From Flavipsychrobacter stenotrophus (GTDB lineage Bacteria > Bacteroidota > Bacteroidia > Chitinophagales > Chitinophagaceae), in the NCBI GenBank assembly GCA_945902755.1, contig CAMDNC010000015.1:1-34139 (forward strand): a stretch of 34,139 nucleotides of DNA, in the 5' to 3' direction. The position numbers and the translations under genes are program-made. Under the pieces are notes generated by a model, which saw only the letters and a list, made by a program, of their open reading frames with translations, was not told where the DNA came from and ran no database searches. Shown one piece after another: positions 7,229 to 15,469 of the stretch. Each line of letters begins with the position of its first letter. The first letter of the stretch is position 1.

Positions 7229-8614
7229 ATGACTAAGAAACTGTTATTTGTACTTGTTGCTTTTAGTTTTTCCTTCTTAGTGATGGTGGGTTTATCTATG
7301 TTTTCTATAGAACGGTTAACCACCTTTACAGAATATTCTAATGAGTTGCTACACAGCAATAAAATTATTAGAACATTGTACAAAACCGAGGTGTACCTGA
7401 AAGACTTAGACCGGTGGGAACGAGGATATATGCTTACAAAGGATACGGTTTACAATAGGTTGGTTAACAGCGCCATTGACAGTATTTACCCTTCTATAGA
7501 CAACCTGGAACTGCTAGTAAAAAAAGACAAATCGGATTATAAAAACATTCTCGATCTAAGAGATCTTATTTTTCTCAGAATAAAATATGGAAAATACAAT
7601 CTAGCGTTTATGGATAGCTCCAAACCTGAAGTTGCATCTACTTTTTATTACAAGGGCAGAAAGAAAATGATTGCTGCAAATAGGCTCATACGAAAGTTAC
7701 ATGGGAATCAAAACATAATATTATCGCAGAGATATAATAAACAGCAATTTTACCAGCAATTAACAACCAATACGCTAAAGTTGTTATTAATTGTATTTTG
7801 TACTGTTACACTATTACTCTTCATTCTGTTAGTTAAACTAATGAAAACCAGTACTTTATACTACAATAATTTGCAAACGAAAGTGCAAGAGTTAAAGAAT
7901 TCACATTCTGAGCTTCAAGATATAACCTACGCCATATCGCACAACTTACAAGAACCACTTCGTAAAATACAAGTACTGAGTAACATGCTTATGTACAAAA
8001 ATGAGGATGCAAACAACGAAACTAATGACACATTAAGTAGAATTAATAAATCAGCTCACAAGATGCATTTAATTATTGCAGACCTTGCAGACCTTACCAA
8101 CCTCACAAAAACGGAAGAAAATAAAAGTCCAGCAGACTTAAACAGAATAGTACAACATACATTGATAGACCTCAGTGAACAGATGAAGGAAAAAAACGCT
8201 GAAGTTGAGATAGGCGATTTACCCACTATTGAAGGATATGAACCACAGTTAAAAATGTTGTTTAAAGCCTTGATTGATAATGCTCTAAAATTTTCTAAAA
8301 AAGATAAACATCAAATAATCAAAATTAGTTACAACAAAGGGTTGGATACAAAAGGAGTACACAAATCTAGTATTAATGCTGATGACCGCTACCATATTAT
8401 TTCAATATCAGATGAAGGAATAGGTTTTGACAATAAGTACAATGGCAATATATTTAAAATATTCGGTCGCTTACATACTGACCACTCAGTGTATGATGGC
8501 AAAGGATTAGGATTGGTTAAATGTAATAGAATAATGACCAATCATCATGGCTACATCAAGGCAGAAGGAATAGCGGGAAATGGAGCAACATTTTATTTAT
8601 ATTTTCCCATTTAG
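7229..8614 (+). CDS. Membrane sensor histidine kinase with CHASE3-like sensor
   Basis: A 461-residue two-component sensor kinase. Membrane segments lie at about residues 5-27 and 182-204. Between them is an all-helical periplasmic domain of about 155 residues with the R-W-E-R-G-Y-M-L-T pattern near 62-70, typical of CHASE3-type sensors. A short coiled coil (210-232) leads to the dimerisation/phosphoacceptor helix with AISHNLQEPLRKI (His238). The ATPase domain shows the N box at LIDNALKFSK (Asn351), DEGIGF (395-400), an F box at IFKIFGRL and GKGLGL (424-429). All catalytic residues look intact. No receiver domain is fused and no response regulator is adjacent, so its partner is elsewhere. The signal sensed cannot be inferred. 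The closest architecture is the phytochrome-like kinases common in Bacteroidota. Confidence 0.92.
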   Translation: MTKKLLFVLVAFSFSFLVMVGLSMFSIERLTTFTEYSNELLHSNKIIRTLYKTEVYLKDLDRWERGYMLTKDTVYNRLVNSAIDSIYPSIDNLELLVKKDKSDYKNILDLRDLIFLRIKYGKYNLAFMDSSKPEVASTFYYKGRKKMIAANRLIRKLHGNQNIILSQRYNKQQFYQQLTTNTLKLLLIVFCTVTLLLFILLVKLMKTSTLYYNNLQTKVQELKNSHSELQDITYAISHNLQEPLRKIQVLSNMLMYKNEDANNETNDTLSRINKSAHKMHLIIADLADLTNLTKTEENKSPADLNRIVQHTLIDLSEQMKEKNAEVEIGDLPTIEGYEPQLKMLFKALIDNALKFSKKDKHQIIKISYNKGLDTKGVHKSSINADDRYHIISISDEGIGFDNKYNGNIFKIFGRLHTDHSVYDGKGLGLVKCNRIMTNHHGYIKAEGIAGNGATFYLYFPI

Positions 8615-8835
8615 CATAAGCATAGATTTTATAGCATGTAATAATTAAGCCACATTAATAGAAAAGAAATCCAATCTCATTAAATAAGTAATGAATACGT
8701 ATATATAAAGTTCTATAAAATAAGACCGTAAACTAGCAGGATTCTTTTTTTGCGTGATTATTTGCACAAAATAAAATGTTAGTACAATGAGAAAAAATTG
8801 GAAAATTTAACACACACTATTACGGCATTATGTAT

Positions 8836-8843
8836 TACTTTTG
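8836..8843 (+). promoter_or_regulatory. Candidate -7 element of pckA
   Basis: TACTTTTG matches TAnnTTTG, 31 nt before the ATG, implying a leader of about 26 nt. The -33 element is unclear. The rest of the 260-nt region 8615-8874 is AT-rich, and I see no hairpin or gene in it. Confidence 0.5.
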
Positions 8844-8874
8844 CCCCCGAAAATTCTTAATAAAAATTTAATCT

Positions 8875-10482
8875 ATGCAGGAATTCGGCAGAAAAAATCC
8901 ATCAGTTAATTTAGCTGATCTAGGGATAAATGTTGGTATTGCACACTGGAACCTAACTCCGGAAGAACTAGTGAATACTACCCTATCATTAGGGCAAGGA
9001 GTGCTAAATGACACAGGAGCACTTTGCGTAAGTACTGGTAAATTTACAGGCCGCTCGCCTAAAGACAAATTTACAGTACAAGATGCTATAACAGAACATA
9101 GTGTAGACTGGGGAGATGTAAACATACCAATGTCGCCAGATACGTTTGATAAGCTATACGATAAAGTATGTGCCTACCTTACTGGGAAGGAAGTATGGGT
9201 AAGAGACGCTTATGCCTGCGCTGACCCTACTTACAGACTGAACATTAGAGTAGTAAACGAAACTCCATGGGCCAACCTGTTTTGTAATGATCTTTTCCTT
9301 CGCCCAACTGCTGAAGAGATAGACAATCAAAACCACGACTGGCTGATACTGCAAGTCCCTAGCTTTCAAGCAGACCCAGCAATAGACGGTACTCGTCAAG
9401 CGAACTTTACAATTGTAAATTTTACTCGCAAGATTATTCTGATAGGTGGATCTGGTTATACCGGAGAAATGAAGAAAGGTATATTTGGTGTATTAAACTT
9501 CATTTTACCCCACAATCATAAGGTATTGAGTATGCATTGCTCTGCCAACGAAGGGAAAAACGGTGACGTTGCTTTGTTCTTTGGATTGAGCGGTACAGGT
9601 AAAACAACACTTAGTGCCGACCCTGAACGTGCACTGATAGGTGATGATGAACATGGCTGGTCAGATACCAGCGTTTTCAACTTTGAAGGTGGCTGCTATG
9701 CTAAATGTATAGACCTAAGTGCCGAAAAAGAACCACAGATTTTTGCTGCGATCAAACCAGGTGCTTTGTTGGAGAATATTGTTTTTACTGAAGGCACCAA
9801 CACTGTCGATTACACCAACGCAAGTATTACCGAAAACACACGTGCTGCATACCCGATCGACTTTATCTCTAACGCCAAAGAACCATCTTATGGCGGTCAA
9901 CCACAAAACATTTTCTTCCTTACCTGCGATGCCTTTGGTATCCTACCTCCTATATCCAAGCTGACGAAAGCTCAGGCAATGTATCACTTTATAAGCGGTT
10001 ATACTGCTAAAGTAGCCGGTACCGAGGTAGGTGTAACAGAACCACAAACTACCTTCTCTGCTTGTTTTGGTCGTGTGTTTTTACCGCTACACCCTGCTAA
10101 ATATGCAGAGTTGCTAGGAAAAAAATTAGAAGAGCATACTAACGTGAACGTATGGCTTATCAACACAGGCTGGAGCGGTGGCGCATATGGCACCGGTAGC
10201 CGTATGAAACTGAGCTACACAAGAGCTATGATAACTGCTGCCATGAATGGTCTGCTGGATAATGTAGCTTATGAGGCGCATCCGGTTTTTGGTGTACTGA
10301 TGCCTGCAGAGGTGCCAGGTGTACCGTCTGAAATACTGACACCACGCAACACATGGAGCGACAAAGCTGCTTATGACAAAAAAGCAAACGAACTTGCTAA
10401 ACTGTTTGTAAACAACTTTGCAAAATATGCAGATAAAGCAAATGACGAAATACGCTCTGCAGCACCAGTTGTAGCAGAGTAG
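8875..10482 (+). CDS. pckA: Phosphoenolpyruvate carboxykinase (ATP)
   Basis: This enzyme converts oxaloacetate and ATP to phosphoenolpyruvate, CO2 and ADP, the entry step of gluconeogenesis (cytosolic). At 535 residues it has the standard length of the ATP-using family. Visible motifs are the oxaloacetate-binding G-R-S-P-K-D-K-F at 59-66, GYTGEMKKGIFGV at 194-206, the P-loop GLSGTGKTTL at 237-246, and the kinase-2 loop GDDEHGW at 256-262 that holds the metal-binding Asp residues. The GTP-using family lacks this arrangement. Nothing appears truncated. It is a single gene with its own promoter element and a strong terminator. Confidence 0.98.
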   Translation: MQEFGRKNPSVNLADLGINVGIAHWNLTPEELVNTTLSLGQGVLNDTGALCVSTGKFTGRSPKDKFTVQDAITEHSVDWGDVNIPMSPDTFDKLYDKVCAYLTGKEVWVRDAYACADPTYRLNIRVVNETPWANLFCNDLFLRPTAEEIDNQNHDWLILQVPSFQADPAIDGTRQANFTIVNFTRKIILIGGSGYTGEMKKGIFGVLNFILPHNHKVLSMHCSANEGKNGDVALFFGLSGTGKTTLSADPERALIGDDEHGWSDTSVFNFEGGCYAKCIDLSAEKEPQIFAAIKPGALLENIVFTEGTNTVDYTNASITENTRAAYPIDFISNAKEPSYGGQPQNIFFLTCDAFGILPPISKLTKAQAMYHFISGYTAKVAGTEVGVTEPQTTFSACFGRVFLPLHPAKYAELLGKKLEEHTNVNVWLINTGWSGGAYGTGSRMKLSYTRAMITAAMNGLLDNVAYEAHPVFGVLMPAEVPGVPSEILTPRNTWSDKAAYDKKANELAKLFVNNFAKYADKANDEIRSAAPVVAE

Positions 10483-10504
10483 TACTGTATAAGTTATAAA
10501 AACG

Positions 10505-10545
10505 AAACAGGGGTAGAATCATATTCTATCCCTGTTTTGTGTTTA
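10505..10545 (+). terminator. Terminator of pckA
   Basis: A 15-bp stem (10505-10519 with 10523-10537, one G-U pair) with a very short loop runs into a T-rich stretch, 23 nt after the stop codon. Confidence 0.88.
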
Positions 10546-10616
10546 ATTAGCAAGCACTCATTACTATATCCTTTAACTACTAAAGCTTATAGCACCAAAT
10601 TGTGGTATAATTGTTG

Positions 10617-10624
10617 TATATTTG
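10617..10624 (+). promoter_or_regulatory. Candidate -7 element of the DEAD-box helicase gene
   Basis: TATATTTG matches TAnnTTTG exactly. A TTG lies 14 nt upstream, shorter than the usual spacer. The predicted start near 10630 leaves an unusually long leader of about 128 nt. Confidence 0.5.
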
Positions 10625-10682
10625 CAATGTAACATTTTGTTCCAACCTTTTAGTGTCGGTTTTTTTAGGTGCACCGGCTGTC

Positions 10683-10737
10683 AAATCCTGATCATATGTA
10701 TCGGAATTATCAATACACTTCAGGGTTTCACTTTTTT
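10683..10737 (+). promoter_or_regulatory. Attenuator-like hairpin in the helicase 5' leader
   Basis: An outer stem of 9 pairs (10683-10691 with 10720-10728, one G-U) encloses an inner stem of 5 pairs (10697-10701 with 10713-10717). A run of six T residues (10732-10737) follows, 21 nt before the ATG. The geometry resembles a terminator placed inside a leader. Control of the helicase by attenuation or by leader structure is my inference. Confidence 0.45.
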
Positions 10738-10757
10738 ATTTAATAAACAGATTACAA

Positions 10758-12026
10758 ATGACATTTAATGAGTTAAACATTATATCGCCGATACTCAGTG
10801 CGCTGGATGCGGAAGGATATAAAAACCCTACTCCTATACAAGAGCAGGCAATACCCATATTGCTGGCAGGAAAAGACCTGCTGGGATGTGCACAAACAGG
10901 TACAGGCAAAACAGCAGCGTTTGCTATACCCATACTGCAACTGCTAGATGCAGCACATGCAGAAAGAAACCACAGACATATAAAAGTACTGATACTGACC
11001 CCCACACGTGAGTTGGCTATACAAATAAATGAAAGCTTTGGGGCCTACGGTCGCAACCTGAAACTGAAACATACAGTAATATTTGGCGGGGTGCCACAAG
11101 GCGCACAAGTACAGGCACTACAAAAAGGAATAGATATACTTATAGCCACACCTGGCAGACTACTTGACCTAATGAGTCAAGGCTATATAAGCCTGAAAGA
11201 CCTTAGCATTTTTGTGCTAGACGAGGCAGACCGTATGCTAGACATGGGCTTTATACATGATGTAAAAAAGGTAGTTGCAAAACTACCATTGAAACGTCAG
11301 ACACTTTTTTTCAGTGCCACTATGCCACCTGAAATACAAAAGTTGGCAAACACAATACTCGTGAACCCAGAAAAGGTAGAAGTAACCCCAGCATCTACCA
11401 CAGCAGAAACCATAGACCAAGCAGTATACTATGTAGACAAAAAAGACAAAAGACTACTGCTGAACTTTGTGCTGCGCGACCCGAAAATAAAAATGGCTCT
11501 GGTTTTTACCAGGACCAAACATGGCGCAGATAAGGTGGTAAAAGAGCTACATAAAGTAGACATAACAGCCGAAGCTATTCACGGCAACAAATCGCAGAAT
11601 GCGAGGCAACGTGCACTGAGTAATTTTAAAGATGGCAGAATACGTGTGCTAGTAGCTACTGACATAGCTGCCAGAGGTATAGATGTGGATAGCCTTACGC
11701 ATGTAATCAATTACGAAATACCTGAAGTACCTGAAACGTATGTACATCGCATAGGCCGTACAGGCAGAGCTGGAGCTGCAGGGATTGCCGTATCTTTTTG
11801 TGATGATGAAGAACGGACAGATTTCAGAAATATTTTAAAACTGATAGGCAAACAAATACCTGTAATAGAAGGTCACCCATACCCAGCATCGGGCTCAGGT
11901 CAACTCACCATTAATCCTCCCAAAAACAAACAGGTAGTTGCTCGACCAGGTGCCGTACCTGGAGCCGGGAATGGCAATGTAAGGAGGCGACCAACAGGGT
12001 CACCCAGAAGTTTTGATAAGCGATAA
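10758..12026 (+). CDS. rhlE: DEAD-box ATP-dependent RNA helicase, RhlE-like
   Basis: A 422-residue RNA helicase that unwinds short RNA duplexes with ATP, typically in ribosome assembly, mRNA decay or cold adaptation. All core motifs are visible: Q-motif (P-T-P-I-Q-E-Q-A at 24-31), motif I AQTGTGKT (45-52), PTREL (82-86), GG (110-111), TPGR (131-134), DEAD (155-158), SAT (186-188), and in the second RecA domain [20 protein letters not shown] and HRIGRTGR. The tail after about residue 370 is basic and Gly/Pro/Arg-rich ([11 protein letters not shown]), as in RhlE-type proteins that bind RNA through a disordered extension. RhlE fits best, but subfamilies are hard to separate by eye. It has a long structured leader. 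Confidence 0.95.
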   Translation: MTFNELNIISPILSALDAEGYKNPTPIQEQAIPILLAGKDLLGCAQTGTGKTAAFAIPILQLLDAAHAERNHRHIKVLILTPTRELAIQINESFGAYGRNLKLKHTVIFGGVPQGAQVQALQKGIDILIATPGRLLDLMSQGYISLKDLSIFVLDEADRMLDMGFIHDVKKVVAKLPLKRQTLFFSATMPPEIQKLANTILVNPEKVEVTPASTTAETIDQAVYYVDKKDKRLLLNFVLRDPKIKMALVFTRTKHGADKVVKELHKVDITAEAIHGNKSQNARQRALSNFKDGRIRVLVATDIAARGIDVDSLTHVINYEIPEVPETYVHRIGRTGRAGAAGIAVSFCDDEERTDFRNILKLIGKQIPVIEGHPYPASGSGQLTINPPKNKQVVARPGAVPGAGNGNVRRRPTGSPRSFDKR

Positions 12027-12200
12027 AGAGTTAAGCCACAATGTTGCATAATTTCAGGCACGATATTTGGGCGATAATAAATAACACCCTTTTTACCCGC
12101 TATTGAATTGTTATTTTTTTTGCGCAGGAAAGTATTTTGAATTCAAAAACCGCTTAACTTTACAGAAACCATTTTTTATCTCAAAAATCAATTACGAAAA

Positions 12201-13649
12201 ATGAAAAAATTACTTTTACTCCTAGCCTCTGGCTCAATCGCCTTTTCGGCAGGTGCACAGCAGCGTGTAATGAGTGCAGTATCTACTTTGCGCTCAGAAG
12301 AAGGTTTTACCAAAGTGAAAAAGTCTGATGACATGCGTGCTTACATCAAATCAAAAAACAACGCAGCATCAAAAGGCACAGCTCCTAATCGTTGGTATTA
12401 CTATGCAGATTATTTTGATACTTTGATGGAAATTCAAGGTTTCGGTACAGATCTTACAGTTCCATTATTGTGGAATGACACTTTGGCTCGTTTCCAAACT
12501 ACCACTGGAGAGTCAAACAATACAATGGTATCAGTAGCTAACGTTTTTGATCCTTCTTTCCCAGGTTTCAATAACTACGATTATTATCCTGGCATTATGA
12601 GAGTTACTCCTACCGACGCTGTTACCATTACTAAAGTAGATGTTTGGGGTCTTTATGGTTATAACACATCTAAATCTGCAGTGGTTGACACTATCCGTCT
12701 GTCTTTCGTAAGAGGTTCAGGTGGTCCAATAGCTTCCGATGATATATTTAGCGGTTATTCTCTGGGCCCAGGTGGTCACTATGGTTCTACTTGCGTATTC
12801 ATGGATGTGCATTACGATAGCGTATTGAATTATATCCAGAAAGCTGGTATCCTTCCTTCATTGGCAGGTACACCAAACACTGGTTATACTTACGACATCC
12901 TGTTGAACAACTCAGGCGCAACTCCAGCATGGGGTGATACGCTGACAAACGGTCTGTGGCATAAAGAAATAACATTGCCTACACCATTGAATGTTCCAGC
13001 TAATGGTTATGCAGCAGCTTCTATCTCTTTCAAGAGCGGTGATGCTTCATTCCCTACTACTCTCCCAGGTACACGTGTTTTCAATAGCGATGGTACTTAC
13101 AACTACAACATGTTCCGCCCTTTGGTGATGTACAAAACAGATGGTACTACAACTGATCCACAATGGGTAGATTACACTCACCCAATCACAGACAGCAACG
13201 CTAACTTGTCTTATTACCGTAGATTGCCTGCTTACCTTAACGGTTGGGAAGATACTTATGTTCCATTGTGGGCATGGTCTACTAACAGTGGTGCTAACGC
13301 AGCTACTTTGCAACACATATACATGGGTTATGAAGTACAGTGCGCAGCTTGCGGTGTAACTTTTGAACCAGTTGTTGGTGTAAATCAAGTAGCTACTGTT
13401 ACAAAAGCAAACGCTTATCCTAACCCAGCAAACGATCAAGTAAATGTTCCTTTCACTGTTAGCGCTGCTACAGAAGTTACAGTTACTTTGAGCAATGTAT
13501 TAGGTCAGGTAATAGCTACTCAGAACATGGGTAAAGTATCTACTGGTACTGCTGTATTTAGCACTGCTACTTTCGCTCCAGGTGTTTACACTTACAGTGT
13601 TAATGCTAATGGTCAGAAAACTACAGGTCGTGTAGTGTTGGCTCACTAA
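12201..13649 (+). CDS. Secreted protein with T9SS type A sorting domain, paralogue 1
   Basis: A 482-residue protein with a Sec signal peptide (MKKLLLLLASGSIAFSAGAQ, probable cleavage after Gln20) and a C-terminal type A sorting domain of 78 residues (405-482) that begins A-Y-P-N-P-A and ends G-R-V-V-L-A-H. It should be exported by the type IX system to the surface or medium. The middle (about 50-380) is beta-rich and I recognise no catalytic family. It shares several blocks with the next gene, for example G-F-N-N-Y-D-Y-Y-P-G and S-A-V-V-D-T-I-R-L-S-F-V. The motif C-A-A-C-G-V (Cys381, Cys384) lies just before the sorting domain. A possible promoter is TTTG (12136-12139) with TAACTTTA (12155-12162). 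Confidence 0.9.
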   Translation: MKKLLLLLASGSIAFSAGAQQRVMSAVSTLRSEEGFTKVKKSDDMRAYIKSKNNAASKGTAPNRWYYYADYFDTLMEIQGFGTDLTVPLLWNDTLARFQTTTGESNNTMVSVANVFDPSFPGFNNYDYYPGIMRVTPTDAVTITKVDVWGLYGYNTSKSAVVDTIRLSFVRGSGGPIASDDIFSGYSLGPGGHYGSTCVFMDVHYDSVLNYIQKAGILPSLAGTPNTGYTYDILLNNSGATPAWGDTLTNGLWHKEITLPTPLNVPANGYAAASISFKSGDASFPTTLPGTRVFNSDGTYNYNMFRPLVMYKTDGTTTDPQWVDYTHPITDSNANLSYYRRLPAYLNGWEDTYVPLWAWSTNSGANAATLQHIYMGYEVQCAACGVTFEPVVGVNQVATVTKANAYPNPANDQVNVPFTVSAATEVTVTLSNVLGQVIATQNMGKVSTGTAVFSTATFAPGVYTYSVNANGQKTTGRVVLAH

Positions 13650-13672
13650 TTGCTAAAACAAATTTTCGATAG

Positions 13673-13708
13673 AAAGAGAGTAATGGAACCCCATTACTCT
13701 CTTTTTTT
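13673..13708 (+). terminator. Terminator of T9SS cargo gene 1
   Basis: A perfect 14-bp stem (13673-13686 with 13691-13704), a 4-nt AACC loop and seven T residues (13702-13708), 23 nt after the stop codon. Confidence 0.95.
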
Positions 13709-13957
13709 GTGGGTATGTATGTGTCTTTATTAGCACCTAAACATGTAGTTAATATATATACATAATGCTGTTCAGTATACTATTTGAATAAAAAATCGGT
13801 GGCAATCATTGACATTGAAAAGATTAAAAAAAAATGCAAAGATATTTTCTAAGAGAATTGACAGAAATGTAATATTTGGTACAATTTTTGCTGTTAATAA
13901 TTTTATAAAAGTCTAACTAGTTAACAATTTACAATCAATAAAAACAAAAAGTAAAAA
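13709..13957. other. AT-rich leader region between cargo genes 1 and 2
   Basis: The gap between the two genes is 308 nt; apart from the terminator it holds no gene that I can see. A 10-bp palindrome TAACTAGTTA lies at 13914-13923. A TTG near 13855 followed by T-rich stretches (TAATATTTGG, TACAATTTTTG) could hold the promoter of the next gene, but neither matches TAnnTTTG exactly. Confidence 0.4.
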
Positions 13958-15349
13958 ATGAAAAAAGCACTTTTACTCATTGCATCGGGCCTTATAGCCC
14001 TATCCGCTGGCGCGCAGGAGCGTTCCATCAGCGTATCTGCCAATCCTTTACAAAACAGCTATGATTACAGAGCCGTAAAGGAAGCCATTAACCAAAGAGC
14101 GGCAACTACAGCTGCAAAATCAACCGCTGATGACAGATGGTTTAGTTATGTTGACTATTTCGACCTAAATGAGACAGCCTTCTCCAGCTCAATAGCGCTT
14201 GCTGCCCCTTATTTGTGGAAAGACACGATGGCTGTTATGGCATATTCTAGTGCATCTGGTGGCACTATTTGGCAACACAACCGTACTGTATCTTTAGGTT
14301 TGGTGGCCGACTTAGCATATTCTGGATTCAACAATTTCGACTATTTTCCAGGATTGATGAACATTACATCTAGCAGCACTTATGCAGTAGACTCCATCCG
14401 CTTTTTCGGTAGATATGGCTTTAACCCTACTAAAACAAGTGTGGTAGATACTTTACGCGTTGCATTTGTATATGGCAATGGTGATGCATCTGCTGACATT
14501 TACAGAGCTAACACCACCAATCCAACCGTTCTTGCTAATTATGGGCTTGCTTCAACCGATACCCTCAAGAATCACAGAATGAGATTTGATAGTACCACTA
14601 CAAGAGCCAATGGTGCTACAGTAATAGTAAAAGATATACTTCTCGACAACACAAGATGGGGTGATACGCTTTCAAACGGTACTTTCGTTGGCGAATTATC
14701 AATAGGCGCAACAGCTGCAGGTGTTTCAATACCAGCTAATAATATGATAGGCGCCTCCCTTACTTTCATAAGCGGAGATCCAACATTTGTAGCTCATGAT
14801 ACTGTTTTTGGCTCTACACTAGGTTACAAATACAATATGTTCCGCCCATATGTCGGTTACAAAGGCACTACCTCAACTCCCCAGTTTGCTACTTATAGCC
14901 CCACAGACAGAAACAATGGCATGTTTAAGACTTTGCCTGATACTACTTTGGGCTGGGGCGGACAATTTATCCCTATGTGGTTTTGGAGTGCAAGTGGTGG
15001 TGCTAGTACAAGCCAGTATCCATACATCGACTTCCATGTTAAATGTGCTGCGTGTGGTGTTATAACTGATTTAGGAAATGTAAATGATGTAGCTCAAATA
15101 ACTAGGATAGAAGCATATCCTAACCCAGCAAATGGTACTGTATTTGTGCCATTCACTGTATCTGTCGCATCTGATGTTACTGTTACTCTTAGCAATATGC
15201 TGGGTCAAGTAATAGCAACTACTACTTTTGCCAACACCAAAAATGGCAAAGCCGAGTTCAATACAGCTAATTTGCCTACGGGTATTTACACTTACACCGT
15301 ATCTGCAAAAGGTAAAAAATCTACTGGCCGTATAGCAGTAGCAAACTAA
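13958..15349 (+). CDS. Secreted protein with T9SS type A sorting domain, paralogue 2
   Basis: A 463-residue protein, clearly a diverged tandem copy of the preceding one. It has a signal peptide (MKKALLLIASGLIALSAGAQ) and a 78-residue type A sorting domain (386-463) beginning A-Y-P-N-P-A. Shared internal blocks include D-R-W-F-S-Y-V-D-Y-F-D, G-F-N-N-F-D-Y-F-P-G and S-V-V-D-T-L-R-V-A-F-V. The same C-A-A-C-G-V motif (Cys363, Cys366) precedes the sorting domain. Predicted export is by the type IX system. No enzyme motif is evident; an adhesive or structural surface role is possible. The two copies differ most in loops between the shared blocks. It has its own terminator, so it is expressed separately from its neighbour. 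Confidence 0.9.
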   Translation: MKKALLLIASGLIALSAGAQERSISVSANPLQNSYDYRAVKEAINQRAATTAAKSTADDRWFSYVDYFDLNETAFSSSIALAAPYLWKDTMAVMAYSSASGGTIWQHNRTVSLGLVADLAYSGFNNFDYFPGLMNITSSSTYAVDSIRFFGRYGFNPTKTSVVDTLRVAFVYGNGDASADIYRANTTNPTVLANYGLASTDTLKNHRMRFDSTTTRANGATVIVKDILLDNTRWGDTLSNGTFVGELSIGATAAGVSIPANNMIGASLTFISGDPTFVAHDTVFGSTLGYKYNMFRPYVGYKGTTSTPQFATYSPTDRNNGMFKTLPDTTLGWGGQFIPMWFWSASGGASTSQYPYIDFHVKCAACGVITDLGNVNDVAQITRIEAYPNPANGTVFVPFTVSVASDVTVTLSNMLGQVIATTTFANTKNGKAEFNTANLPTGIYTYTVSAKGKKSTGRIAVAN

Positions 15350-15371
15350 TATATCTTTTGTGCTATTTTAC

Positions 15372-15406
15372 ATACAGGCTGCTACATCAGGCAGCCTGTA
15401 TTTTTT
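15372..15406 (+). terminator. Terminator of T9SS cargo gene 2
   Basis: A perfect 11-bp stem (15372-15382 with 15391-15401) with an 8-nt loop runs into six T residues (15401-15406), 23 nt after the stop codon. Confidence 0.93.
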
Positions 15407-15469
15407 AGCAAAAGTCTATAACTCATCTATCAACAACTTTTTAAATAATAATACCAAAACAAAAAATCG

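Noticed and set aside
12080-12112. Weak hairpin after the helicase gene (GGGCG with CACCC, then T residues)
   Set aside because: Only four pairs with a mismatch; below what I would call a terminator.
13047-13439. Antisense open frame of 130 codons in the first T9SS gene
   Set aside because: Cys/Ser/Val-rich shadow of a strongly supported coding sequence, without a domain or promoter.
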